Origin: Haloarcula japonica DSM 6131
GTDB taxonomy: Archaea > Halobacteriota > Halobacteria > Halobacteriales > Haloarculaceae
Length of the DNA: 64,000 nucleotides
Assembly (NCBI RefSeq): GCF_000336635.1
Contig: NZ_AOLY01000039.1
Coordinates: 291,036 to 355,035 of the forward strand
Direction of reading: 5' to 3'
In this document: positions 22,552-30,782 of the stretch, piece by piece
How the letters are laid out: each line of letters opens with the position of its first letter
Numbering within the stretch: position 1 is the stretch's first letter
Made by a program: the position numbers and the translations under genes
Notes under the pieces: model-generated
Seen by the model: only the letters and a program-made list of their open reading frames with translations
Database searches by the model: none
Told to the model about the DNA's origin: nothing

Positions 22552-24561
22552 CTACGCGAGGAAGACGTGGCGCGGTCGGTCGGCCAGCACGTCCCGCCCC
22601 CAGTCGACCGTCTCCGAGAAGTCGTCAGAGCGGAAGAAGGCCATCGCGTCCTCCTGTGAGTCCCACTGGCTCGCGATGAACATGTCGTTCTCGTCGTCGT
22701 GATTGAATAGCAGCGAGGTCTCACGGTGGCCGTCCATCTCTTCAAGCAGGCCGCCGACGGTGTCGAACTTCTCGATGAAGTCCTCATGATACTCGGGCTT
22801 GACCGTGTAGAACATCCCCATCGTCCCGAAGCCGTCGCCCTCGCCGTGGCGGCCGACGACGCCGGGGAGGTCGGTGAGGTAGTCGCTGGCGGTCTGGGCG
22901 GCGTCTTCAGTGTCCCACAGCGATGCGACGGCCGAGACATCGCCGTCGGCGTCGCCGTACACCGTGGTCTGGACGTGCGTGTCGTAGCGGTCGAACGCAC
23001 TCCGGAGGTCCGCGACCTCCTCGTCGAGGGTCTCCGCGTCAGCTTCGGAGTACACCACGAGGGCGTACACGTCCTCGCCGTGCGGTTGTCCGGCGTAGAC
23101 GCCCGCGGATTCGAGCGTCTCGCGGATCGACTGGGACGATTCAGCGGTCTGGGCGTCGCTATTGTCCACGGTCTCGTCACTCTCTGTACTCTCGCCGAGG
23201 GAGCCACCGAGCTGTTCTTCGATGCCGTCAATGTCCTTCAGGAACCCGGCTGCTGTCTCGGCGGCGTCTTTCGCCGTCCAGATGCTGACGACGTACGTCT
23301 GGCCGCTGTCGGCACGCACTGCCGTCCGGACGTGGCGGTCGTAGTGGTCGAAGCTCTCGCCCAGTTCCGAGACGTCGTCGACGATGTCCTCCGCGTCGGC
23401 CGAGGAGTGGAACACCAGCGCGTAGTCACCGGCGTCGTACGCGTCGCCCTCGTGCAGCCCCAGCCGACCGAGTCTCTGTGCGGCGTCGTCGACCTCTTCG
23501 AAGTCGGCCGAAACGTCAGGCCGACCGCCCGAGCTACTAGAGGAACCCGAGTCGTCTTCGTCGGCCGACTCCTCGGAATGCGGATGGTCGCCTTCGCTGG
23601 CACTCCCGGGATGGGTCCCACCGTGGCTGCCGGTGTCGCCACCGGCGTGTGTCTCTGCCTGTGCGTCGCTCGCAGTCGACTCTTCGGTGTGGCTGTGGCT
23701 CGCGCCGGCACCGGCCGAAGCGTGCTCGTGTTCCGCAACGTCTGCCGGCGTCTCCGGAACCGCTCCCTCGTCGGTCGGGACCCGCTGGCCGGCCAGGACG
23801 GCCGGTAGCTCCGACGGGTCGAACTTCCGGCCGACGTAGAAGGGGCCGAACTCGGCGAACTGCGAGGTCGAGGGGTCGAATCGCATCTCGGTCAGCAGCT
23901 CCTTGATGTGGCGCATGTCGTCGCTCCAGAGCGTGATGCCCCACTCCCAGTCGTCGAAGCCGATGGAGCCGGCGATCATCTGGTTGACGTCGCCGCCGTA
24001 GGTGCGGCCGATGTCGCCGTGGCGCTTGATGTGGGCCGCCCGCTCCTCGAAAGACGTGTCGTACCAGTTCTGGTCGGGCTGGCGGCGCTTGCTCATCGGG
24101 TAGAAGCAGACGAACTCCTCGTCGGGCACGTCGGGGTGGAGCCGGGCCTGAATGTACTGGGCCAGCCCGGAGTCGTCGTCGACCTCGCCCTCGAAGTACT
24201 CGCGGGACTTCTCGGTGTAGCCCGAGGCCTCCGTCACGGAGACGTAGGAGAACTCCTGCTCGGTGAAGGCAGCGAACTCCGTCTGCTCGAAATGGCGCTC
24301 GGCCGCATCGAGGTCGCCCATCGTCGGCCGCAGGTGGAGGATCATGATGTCGGCCTTGTGGCCCATGACGGTGTACACCGCCGTCTGGCCCGCCTCGGCG
24401 TCTTCAACGGCTTCGTAGGCGTCGAGGAAGCCGATCCCCTCCGAGAGCGCACGATCGCGGACCCGCTGGGGAGCCTCGCGCCAGGCGTCCCAGTCGATAC
24501 TCCGGCAATCGTGCAGCGCGTACCAGCCCTCTTCGGTGGCTGGCGGCTTGCGTTGATCCAT
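22552..24561 (-). CDS. pitA: PitA-like chlorite-dismutase-family / monooxygenase fusion protein
   Basis: A 669-residue fusion matching haloarchaeal PitA. Residues 1-250 are a chlorite-dismutase/HemQ-like heme domain; H181 in KRHGDIGRTYGG is the candidate proximal ligand. Residues 265-345 are a low-complexity His/Gly/Ser/Asp linker. Two related blocks of about 80 residues follow (about 365-446 and 487-567, each with Y-A-L-V-x-x-S/H and SLWD/SIWTA-K/E-D-A-A-x-T-A). A C-terminal antibiotic-biosynthesis-monooxygenase ferredoxin-like domain (575-669, FYTVKPEYHEDF, IASQWDSQEDAMAF) ends it. Heme binding is expected; the reaction is uncertain. ATG 24561 is chosen over 24600 by family start. Confidence 0.9.
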   Translation of the reverse strand: MDQRKPPATEEGWYALHDCRSIDWDAWREAPQRVRDRALSEGIGFLDAYEAVEDAEAGQTAVYTVMGHKADIMILHLRPTMGDLDAAERHFEQTEFAAFTEQEFSYVSVTEASGYTEKSREYFEGEVDDDSGLAQYIQARLHPDVPDEEFVCFYPMSKRRQPDQNWYDTSFEERAAHIKRHGDIGRTYGGDVNQMIAGSIGFDDWEWGITLWSDDMRHIKELLTEMRFDPSTSQFAEFGPFYVGRKFDPSELPAVLAGQRVPTDEGAVPETPADVAEHEHASAGAGASHSHTEESTASDAQAETHAGGDTGSHGGTHPGSASEGDHPHSEESADEDDSGSSSSSGGRPDVSADFEEVDDAAQRLGRLGLHEGDAYDAGDYALVFHSSADAEDIVDDVSELGESFDHYDRHVRTAVRADSGQTYVVSIWTAKDAAETAAGFLKDIDGIEEQLGGSLGESTESDETVDNSDAQTAESSQSIRETLESAGVYAGQPHGEDVYALVVYSEADAETLDEEVADLRSAFDRYDTHVQTTVYGDADGDVSAVASLWDTEDAAQTASDYLTDLPGVVGRHGEGDGFGTMGMFYTVKPEYHEDFIEKFDTVGGLLEEMDGHRETSLLFNHDDENDMFIASQWDSQEDAMAFFRSDDFSETVDWGRDVLADRPRHVFLA

Positions 24562-24642
24562 AGATATCGATTGCAGGTCGACAGTAAGGAAACTTCTCAT
24601 GTCGTTCCGGGAGGGCGACTTCTGGGCCAGCAGTTCAGGCTA

Positions 24643-24656
24643 TGTTTTTATTATTC
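24643..24656. promoter_or_regulatory. Shared A/T promoter element between pitA and sppA
   Basis: TTTTTATTATTCAG lies in the 123-bp gap between the divergent genes. Rightwards it would place a transcript start near 24678, seven bases before the sppA ATG. Leftwards the same bases read AATAATAAAAA and would start transcription near 24620, in the pitA leader. No second good TATA element is visible in the gap. Confidence 0.45.
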
Positions 24657-24684
24657 AGACGTGACAGCGAATCGACGTTGTCGC

Positions 24685-25611
24685 ATGAATAACCCCATCG
24701 ATAGACGGGTCGCAACTGCCCTCCAGTCGTACACGGTACTTGCGGTTATTGCCATTCTCATTGGTGCCGCCGTCGTACCGTATGCGGCGTCGGTCGCCGA
24801 GGGTGATGAACAGTACGTCGCTGTAGTGAATATCGACGAAACGATTTCCAGTTCTAGCTCACAGGACACGGTACAGAAGCTCCGCGAACTCCGCAGCAAC
24901 GAGTCAGTCGAAGCGGTCGTCCTCCGGATATCGAGTCCCGGTGGGAGCGCCGCCTCCAGTGAGTCGATGTATCTGGCCGTCAAGCGACTCTCAGCGGAGA
25001 AGCCGGTGTACACGAGCGTCGACCAGTATGCCGCCTCCGGCGCGTACTACACCGCGGTCCCGAGCGACCGCATCTACGTGACGCCGGCCAGCCTCGTTGG
25101 CCACGTCGGCGTCATCGGAACCGCGCCGAGTGATGGCCTGAGTTCCGCCGCCACCACTGGCCCAGACAAGGCCCATCGAGGGATGACGCGCGACGAATAC
25201 TACGCCAGCCTCGAATCCATGAAGCGGGCCTTCGTCGGTGCGGTCATGACTGAACGCGGTGACAGACTCAACGTGTCCCGTGAGACTGTCGCTGAAGCGT
25301 CAGCCTATCAGGGCGGTCGCGCAGTCCAGACCGGCTATGCGGACGAAGTCGGTGGACTCGAAGCCGCAATAGCCGGCGCGGCCGAAGCCGCTGACCTCTC
25401 GGAGTATCAGGTCGTGTACCACAACCCCGCGGACTCACAGGGGCTGTTACTCCTCAGCGGCGGAAGTGGAGCCAGTGGGAACGCAACCATCGCCGCCGAA
25501 GGCACACCGTACACGTTCCAGGGCGTCGACACAGTCCACTTCCTCATGATATACGGCACGCCGGAGAATCAACAGGTCGTCTACAACAGCACCGCACAGG
25601 GAGGTGCCTGA
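24685..25611 (+). CDS. sppA: Signal peptide peptidase SppA-like (S49 family), membrane anchored
   Basis: A 308-residue protein. One N-terminal transmembrane helix (about 15-37) anchors an extracellular S49 domain. S118 (QYAASGAYYTA) and K162 (GPDKAHRGMTRDE) match the Ser/Lys dyad of short SppA proteins; ISSPGG near 83 and SLVGHVGVIG near 136 are further family blocks. It degrades cleaved signal peptides or other membrane peptides. The adjoining DUF4350 gene starts one base after the stop, so the pair is an operon. It shares its promoter region with pitA. Confidence 0.9.
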   Translation: MNNPIDRRVATALQSYTVLAVIAILIGAAVVPYAASVAEGDEQYVAVVNIDETISSSSSQDTVQKLRELRSNESVEAVVLRISSPGGSAASSESMYLAVKRLSAEKPVYTSVDQYAASGAYYTAVPSDRIYVTPASLVGHVGVIGTAPSDGLSSAATTGPDKAHRGMTRDEYYASLESMKRAFVGAVMTERGDRLNVSRETVAEASAYQGGRAVQTGYADEVGGLEAAIAGAAEAADLSEYQVVYHNPADSQGLLLLSGGSGASGNATIAAEGTPYTFQGVDTVHFLMIYGTPENQQVVYNSTAQGGA

Positions 25612-25612
25612 A

Positions 25613-26713
25613 ATGTCAGCTGATAGCGTAAGTTCGAGTCCAGTCATCCGAGCAGGGTTCTTCGTCGGGATACTCGTCCTCTCGGTGATTGTCGGTACCG
25701 TCGCAATCGGTGGCGGCACACAATCAGCTCCCGATGTAAGCCAGGCGAACGCCCCGTCGTTCAACAGCGGTGAGTCCGTTGCGACTCCGGCAGACGAGAG
25801 CGGTGACCTCTCGATGTCGGCCGACGCGTCCGGGAAGGTCGTCGTTATCGACGTCGCTCACGCCGGCGACATCGACCGCGAAGCGCTCACACCGCTTGTG
25901 TCGACCCTGACTGAGAACGGAGCGACAGTGCGCTACCACGTCGGTGAGCGACAGAGCGGGAGCCCGCTCAACGAGTCACTGCGTTCGGCTGACGCCCTCA
26001 TCGTTCTCGGTGCGGAACAGCGCTACACCCAGAGTGAACTGAACGGCCTCTCGGCGTTCAGCGACGCAGGCGGTCGCGTGCTCTTGGTGAATGAGCCCTC
26101 GCAGGCGAGTACCGCGGGATTGGGACTGCTCAGGCCGGCCGCCACTGAGAGCGTGACCATGCCGATGGCCCCACTGGCGAGCCAGTACGGTCTCTCGTAC
26201 GGGAACGGCTACCTGTACAACATGCACGAGTACGACACCAACTACCAGAACGTCTACGCCACGCCGACGGGCGATACGGAACTCACAGCGGGCGTCGACC
26301 GAACGGTCTTCTACGCTGCGATACCCGTTCATGGCGGTGACACCGCGCTCACGACGACGGAACAGACGACGCTCTCGAAGACCCGGCGACAGGACACGTA
26401 CGGCGTCGTTGCCCGCTCGGGGAACGTCGTCACCGTCGGTGACACGAACGTTTTCACGCAGGAGTTCCTCTACCGGGCCGACAACGAGCAACTGGTCGGG
26501 AACCTGCTTGACTTCCTCGTCACGGGCGAGAAATCCCCCGAAGACGCACCACAGACCGCGGACTCCGGCCAGTCTAGACCTGGCGGATCGCTCCCCGGTA
26601 CCGGAGCGGTCGGTGGCGGCGCGTTGCCGTCCGAACCGGGTTCAACCCCAACTCCAGGGCCGGATTCAACCCCAACTCCCGAACCGAACGAGACCATGAG
26701 ATCCGACCAGTAG
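25613..26713 (+). CDS. Secreted/membrane DUF4350-type protein
   Basis: A 366-residue protein with an N-terminal membrane segment (about 13-33), then an extracellular domain. The DUF4350 core is visible as VVVIDVAHAGDIDREALTPL, ADALIVLGAEQRYTQSELNG and GRVLLVNEPSQ, an unassigned glutamine-amidotransferase-like fold. The tail is Pro/Thr/Ser-rich with a direct repeat (STPTPGPD / STPTPEPN). An upstream GTG at 25604 is possible but overlaps sppA. It is probably co-expressed with SppA; function unknown. Confidence 0.8.
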   Translation: MSADSVSSSPVIRAGFFVGILVLSVIVGTVAIGGGTQSAPDVSQANAPSFNSGESVATPADESGDLSMSADASGKVVVIDVAHAGDIDREALTPLVSTLTENGATVRYHVGERQSGSPLNESLRSADALIVLGAEQRYTQSELNGLSAFSDAGGRVLLVNEPSQASTAGLGLLRPAATESVTMPMAPLASQYGLSYGNGYLYNMHEYDTNYQNVYATPTGDTELTAGVDRTVFYAAIPVHGGDTALTTTEQTTLSKTRRQDTYGVVARSGNVVTVGDTNVFTQEFLYRADNEQLVGNLLDFLVTGEKSPEDAPQTADSGQSRPGGSLPGTGAVGGGALPSEPGSTPTPGPDSTPTPEPNETMRSDQ

Positions 26714-26785
26714 GGCATCACCGCCCGCTTTCGTCGAGGATACCGACAGAATAACGCAGCAATTGCCGAACCGCGGCGAGTGCAG

Positions 26786-27103
26786 TCAGTCGTCGAGATC
26801 GAACACGCGGCGCAGTTCACGCTCGATCTCGTCGATGTATTCGGAGAGCACAGCGTCGAGTTTCTCGTCGTCGACGATGACAGCCGAGAGCCGCTCGGTC
26901 GGGTTCTCCGGCAGTTCGACACTAAACTCACCGTCCTCGTAGAACGGCTCCGACTCGTTGAGGATCTGCTGGTCGATAGCGTGGACCAGCTCGGAGTCGT
27001 ACGTGTCGTTCATCCGCTCGAAGGCGTTCTTGTAGGCCTTCTGCAGTTCCGGGAAGTAGTTCGCGTACTTGTCCTCGAACTTCTCGGGATCGAACTCTGT
27101 CAT
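26786..27103 (-). CDS. Conserved haloarchaeal protein (DUF5783-like)
   Basis: A 105-residue very acidic protein (MTEFDPEKFEDKYANYFPEL...) with helical N- and C-terminal parts and a Pro-rich middle (VELPENPTERLSAVIVDDEK). I recall it as a single-copy haloarchaeal family labelled DUF5783, from memory only. TCTTTATCC about 30 bp upstream suggests a leaderless ATG. It is followed on the minus strand by nothing close, and converges on the DUF4350 gene. Function unknown. Confidence 0.75.
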   Translation of the reverse strand: MTEFDPEKFEDKYANYFPELQKAYKNAFERMNDTYDSELVHAIDQQILNESEPFYEDGEFSVELPENPTERLSAVIVDDEKLDAVLSEYIDEIERELRRVFDLDD

Positions 27104-27145
27104 TGCCAGAACGGTACGGGGCCGGGGATAAAGATGGCCCGATAT

Positions 27146-27379
27146 TCAGCGTTGTATCGTGCGTGCGTCCTTTTGCGGGAGATACATGGTGAGGTACGCG
27201 ACGAAGCAGATGCCGAAGATGCCACCCAGGACGAGAAAGACGCGGATGTCTAGCCCGGCGATAGCTGCGATAATCTCCTGTAGTGTCGTCCGTGGGTTCG
27301 CGAAGCCAAACGTCTCAGTGTAGGCTAGCAGGCCGGCGACGACAACGAGTGCGATATCGAACAGGCCCCGAGAGTCCAT
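27146..27379 (-). CDS. Small two-helix membrane protein
   Basis: A 77-residue protein with two hydrophobic helices (about 7-25 and 44-66: VFLVLGGIFGICFVAYLTMY) and a basic C-terminus. AGCTATACG about 28 bp upstream supports expression from ATG 27379. It lies between the DUF5783-like and RecJ-like genes on the same strand with gaps of 40-100 bp. No function can be assigned. Confidence 0.65.
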   Translation of the reverse strand: MDSRGLFDIALVVVAGLLAYTETFGFANPRTTLQEIIAAIAGLDIRVFLVLGGIFGICFVAYLTMYLPQKDARTIQR

Positions 27380-27475
27380 CGTGGAGTGTTCGGAGAAGCG
27401 GACGTATAGCTTTTATTGCTGATACTGACAGTCACTGTCGTCGGTCGGCCTGCCGCTTAGTTTGCTACGTTTCGA

Positions 27476-28939
27476 CTATGATACTTGTTTGCTGATAATC
27501 TCGTCGGCCGCCTCGATGAACGCCGACTCCTCGCCGGCTGGGATGGTCGCGCCCGCCGCAATGTCGTGGCCGCCGCCGTCACCGCCGACGGACTGTGCGG
27601 CGTCGCGCATCACGACCGAGAGGTCCACGCCTCGGCCGACGAGCGGGCCGGTCGCCCGCGAGGACACCTTCGTCTCGTCTTCGTCAGTGGTGGCGAACGC
27701 GATGATGGGTTTGTCCGAATCGACGCCGTCGGTCCCTAGGGCCATCCCGGCGACGATACCGACGATGGTCTCGCGGATGGCGTCGCCGGCGTCGAACCAC
27801 TGGACGGTCCCGGCCTGTGTGACGCCGCGCTCCTTGACGAGCGTGAGTCCCTCCGAGAGGTTCCGGCGGTGGTTCGACAGCAGTGTCCGCGCCCGTTCAA
27901 GCGGCGCGTCGCGCTCGCCGAGACAGACCGCTAGTCCCACGTCCGCCCGCTCGTAGCGGGCCGTGGCGTTCAACAGCGTCGAGAACTCGCTCGCGTCCCT
28001 GAGTTCCGTCCCGCGCGGTTCCGCGGTCAGCGTGTAGGTCGTGCCGATGAGTGTCTCTATCTTGTCCGCCGGGACGCCACGCTTGACGGCGCGCTGGACC
28101 AGCCCGCTGGCGACAGTCTGGCGCTCGTCGTCGGAAAGGTCCGCCCACGTACGCCAGTCAGCGTCAGCTTTCAGGTCCAGCCCGAGGCCTTCGAGGAACC
28201 GCGTCGCGCCGGCCTGATCGTTCGAGATGCCAGGTATCGGGACTTCGGTCGCGTACTCAAGCAGTTTCGGTAACGGTCGGGTCTGTTTGCCGTACAGCGA
28301 GAGATCGGTCCCCTCCTCCAGCACGTCAGCGTCGATGCCCTCCTCGACAAGGCCGGCGTTGGCCCCGACGAGTTCGCCGCCGACGGCCTGCATGTCACCC
28401 ACAGCGCCGACGACTGCCAGCGCGGCGAGGTCGCGGTTGTCCGTCCCTTCGGTCGAGAGCGCGCGGGCGAGGACGTACGCCGCGCCCGCACCCGAAAGCT
28501 CCGACGCCCCGTTGATGCCTTCGGGGAGCGGATTGAGATGCGTCTCGAAGTCGGCGTAACCGTCAGTGTCGACGACCGCATCGGGGTGGCAGTCGTCCGG
28601 GTCCGACGGCTGGTGGTGGTCAGCGATGATTGCCTCGAAATCGCCGGCGGCGACGTGCTCGGAGATAACGTCTAGCTGGCCCGACCCGAAATCCGTGAAC
28701 AGCACGGTGTCGTACTCGCGGGTCGCGATGCTCTGGATTTCGGTGGCATCGAGTTGCTTCTTGAACACGGTCTCGACGGGAATACCGGCCCGCGACAGCG
28801 CCGCGGTAGCGATGGCGGCGCTGGTCAGCCCGTCGGCGTCGATGTGGGAGGCCAGCAACACGCGGTCGGCCGCCCGGAGTCGGTCGGCACAGGCGGCCGC
28901 GCGGTCGGCGAGCGCTGGAACGGGCCCGGTCGTAGTCAT
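27476..28939 (-). CDS. recJ: RecJ-like single-stranded DNA exonuclease (DHH/DHHA1)
   Basis: A 487-residue DHH-family phosphoesterase of the archaeal RecJ/GAN type. Motifs: ASHIDADGLTS (I), LFTDFGSGQ (II), IIADHHQPS (III), VGAVGDMQ (IV) and the DHHA1 motif GGDGGGHDIAAGA near the C-terminus. It degrades single-stranded DNA in replication-associated repair, often with the GINS/CMG complex. A strong GTTTTTATG element lies about 28 bp before the ATG at 28939. Confidence 0.92.
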   Translation of the reverse strand: MTTTGPVPALADRAAACADRLRAADRVLLASHIDADGLTSAAIATAALSRAGIPVETVFKKQLDATEIQSIATREYDTVLFTDFGSGQLDVISEHVAAGDFEAIIADHHQPSDPDDCHPDAVVDTDGYADFETHLNPLPEGINGASELSGAGAAYVLARALSTEGTDNRDLAALAVVGAVGDMQAVGGELVGANAGLVEEGIDADVLEEGTDLSLYGKQTRPLPKLLEYATEVPIPGISNDQAGATRFLEGLGLDLKADADWRTWADLSDDERQTVASGLVQRAVKRGVPADKIETLIGTTYTLTAEPRGTELRDASEFSTLLNATARYERADVGLAVCLGERDAPLERARTLLSNHRRNLSEGLTLVKERGVTQAGTVQWFDAGDAIRETIVGIVAGMALGTDGVDSDKPIIAFATTDEDETKVSSRATGPLVGRGVDLSVVMRDAAQSVGGDGGGHDIAAGATIPAGEESAFIEAADEIISKQVS

Positions 28940-29014
28940 CGTACCGGTGATAGGTGCGCTCCGGCATAAAAACGTTCAGACGCGCTGGCAGTCGTACCAG
29001 ATCGACCGACCCCG

Positions 29015-29551
29015 TCAGGCGACCTCCCGCTGATCGCTGAGCGTGACCGTCCGGTCGGCTGCCTCGACGGTCGTTCGAATGGTTATCCAGCCGTCCGCCT
29101 GTTCGATAGCGTACGCGTCGCCGAACGACAGGTCGACGCGCCGAGTCGTGGTGTAGGACCCCTCCGATTCAAGTGAACCCACGTCCTCGGAACCCTCCCA
29201 GACCACGTCGCCATCGGTCGAATTCCCCGCGTAAATACGCGTGTAGACGGTGACATCCGCCGCCGGGCTGTTCTGCTGGTTTGTCAGCGTCGAGTTCACG
29301 TCTCGACAGGTCCGGCCACACTCCTCGATGGAGTCGACACTGAACGCGAACGGCGGGGTGCTTGCCGCGCCACCGTCAGAATCAGTATTGTCAGTGTTTG
29401 AGGTGGCTTCGGTGGTCTCCGTCGGGAACTCCGACAGGTCCTCGCCACTGCTTTCCGCCTGGAACGGGCCGAGGCCGGCGACGAACGCGCCGCTGACACC
29501 CGCGAGCAGGAGCACGACAGCGCCGCCGATGGCGAGTAGCCTTCCGTTCAT
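29015..29551 (-). CDS. Secreted haloarchaeal protein, unknown
   Basis: A 178-residue protein with an N-terminal membrane helix (about 6-28), a Thr/Asn/Asp-rich spacer (35-65), and an extracellular beta-rich domain. In it CGRTC provides two cysteines that could form a disulfide, and VNSTLTNQQNSPAADVTVYTRIY resembles FxLYD-like extracellular domains. Its ATG lies four bases after the stop of the next gene upstream, so the pair forms an operon. Function unknown. Confidence 0.75.
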   Translation of the reverse strand: MNGRLLAIGGAVVLLLAGVSGAFVAGLGPFQAESSGEDLSEFPTETTEATSNTDNTDSDGGAASTPPFAFSVDSIEECGRTCRDVNSTLTNQQNSPAADVTVYTRIYAGNSTDGDVVWEGSEDVGSLESEGSYTTTRRVDLSFGDAYAIEQADGWITIRTTVEAADRTVTLSDQREVA

Positions 29552-29555
29552 CAGT

Positions 29556-29810
29556 CTACGTCCCGGCCCCTGTCGCCGCCCCGCTCACGTCCCGGCCGGG
29601 GCTGTCGTCGCTCCCACCAGCGAGGAACTCCTGAATCGCTTCGATAATCGGTGTCACAAAATCAGGAACCTGATCCGGGAAGCCGCCTGGCGGGCCGACG
29701 GCGTTCCGCGCGTCGGCCCCGCTTGCTGTGGGTAGGGTCGTGTCAGCGCCGGTGAGGAGAGTCAACGCCAGCACTAGCGTACCGACCGTGCGCAGTGTGG
29801 TCCGTGTCAT
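29556..29810 (-). CDS. Small secreted protein
   Basis: An 84-residue protein with a signal-peptide-like start (TVGTLVLALTLLTGA), a short helix (FVTPIIEAIQEFLAGG) and a Gly/Ser/Asp tail. ATG at 29810 follows an in-frame TTG. It precedes the 178-residue secreted protein by four bases, suggesting co-translation and perhaps a surface complex. A GATTTTACC element at about 29857 could be the promoter, leaving a leader of some 20 bases. Confidence 0.62.
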   Translation of the reverse strand: MTRTTLRTVGTLVLALTLLTGADTTLPTASGADARNAVGPPGGFPDQVPDFVTPIIEAIQEFLAGGSDDSPGRDVSGAATGAGT

Positions 29811-29925
29811 CAACGCCTATTGGTTGCTTCCGGCATCCATCAAGTAGTCAGACGGTAAAATCGAATAGCCACGGGTTTCCGTTGTTGTGACCGATTAACC
29901 CCGTATTAAATCGAGTAGTACCCTG

Positions 29926-29935
29926 TTATTATAAT
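29926..29935 (+). promoter_or_regulatory. TATA box of the pspA transcript
   Basis: TTATTATAAT, an excellent archaeal TATA element, is centred about 26 bp upstream of the ATG at 29958, not of the pspA ATG at 30026. The predicted transcript therefore begins at the mini-ORF. Confidence 0.65.
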
Positions 29936-29957
29936 GCCTACAGTCATACGAAGTGAC

Positions 29958-30029
29958 ATGAGTGTTGTCACGACCGAGCCGCAGTCGGAATCGCTTCGAG
30001 TTCCTGTCCGACCGGAGCAGTCTCGATGA
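29958..30029 (+). CDS. Leader mini-ORF coupled to pspA (23 codons)
   Basis: An ATG at 29958 opens 23 codons ending in TGA at 30027-30029, overlapping the pspA ATG by the sequence ATGA. The peptide starts MSVVTTEPQSESLRVPV and is Ser/Arg/Pro/Glu-rich. A TATA box sits at the distance that would make this ATG the 5' end of a leaderless mRNA. Ribosomes would start here and reinitiate at pspA. A 24-codon open frame can occur by chance in G/C-rich DNA; the TATA placement is what makes it notable. Confidence 0.45.
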   Translation: MSVVTTEPQSESLRVPVRPEQSR

Positions 30030-30751
30030 GTCTGCTCCGACGGTTCGCGTTCGCAATCCGCGCCAAGCTCAACGCCCTTCTCAGTCGGACTTCGGACCCG
30101 GCGGCGGAGCTTGACTACTCATACGAACAGATGCGGGACGAACTGCAGGACGTGACCCGCGGTATCGCCGACGTGACGACCCAGAAGAAACGCTTAGAGA
30201 TCCACCGAACTCGGTTGCGGTCGAACGTCGAGAAACACGACACGCAGGCCCGGGCCGCCCTGCAGGAAGGGCGTGATGACCTCGCACGCCGGGCGCTGGA
30301 AAAGAAGCAGGTGAACGTCAGCCAGATAACGGAGCTGACGGGCCAGATTGACGACTTACAGGAGACACAGGACCGGCTGGTCGGCAAGCGGGCCGAACTC
30401 AGCAGCCAGATAGAACAGTTCCGGACGAAAAAAGAGACGATGAAAGCCCGCTATCAGGCCGCCGAGGCATCGGCGCGGGTCTCGGAAGCGTTTACCGGCG
30501 CTGGCGATACGATGGCCGACGTGCACCGCTCCATCGAGCGCGCGACGGAGCGCACGGAGCAGATGGAGGCGCGCGCGGCCGCGCTGGAAGAACTCGAAGA
30601 GAGCGGCCAGCTCGAATCCGTGCTCGACGAGGGCGACTCTATCGATCAGGAACTCGACCGCCTCTCCAGCGAGCGGGCGGTCGAAAACGAGCTAGCGACG
30701 CTACGGGCAGAGATGGACGAGCGTGAGGCCGTGGAAGAAGCCGCAGAATAG
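30026..30751 (+). CDS. pspA: PspA/IM30 (ESCRT-III-like) membrane-stress protein
   Basis: A 241-residue almost entirely helical protein of the PspA/Vipp1 family. An amphipathic N-terminus (LLRRFAFAIRAKLNALL) is followed by long coiled coils with ALQEGRDDLARRALEKK, the conserved hairpin tip region. Such proteins polymerise on damaged membranes. No other psp gene is adjacent. Translation may depend on the overlapping 23-codon leader. Confidence 0.9.
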   Translation: MSLLRRFAFAIRAKLNALLSRTSDPAAELDYSYEQMRDELQDVTRGIADVTTQKKRLEIHRTRLRSNVEKHDTQARAALQEGRDDLARRALEKKQVNVSQITELTGQIDDLQETQDRLVGKRAELSSQIEQFRTKKETMKARYQAAEASARVSEAFTGAGDTMADVHRSIERATERTEQMEARAAALEELEESGQLESVLDEGDSIDQELDRLSSERAVENELATLRAEMDEREAVEEAAE

Positions 30752-30782
30752 CTCGGGCAGGCGTCGAAACTATACAGAGCCG

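Noticed and set aside
29813-29840. Upstream ATGs before the 84-residue secreted protein as a fourth coupled mini-ORF.
   Set aside because: The frame from 29840 does not end in an overlap with the main start, and the frame from 29836 ends after seven codons; geometry differs from the three accepted cases.
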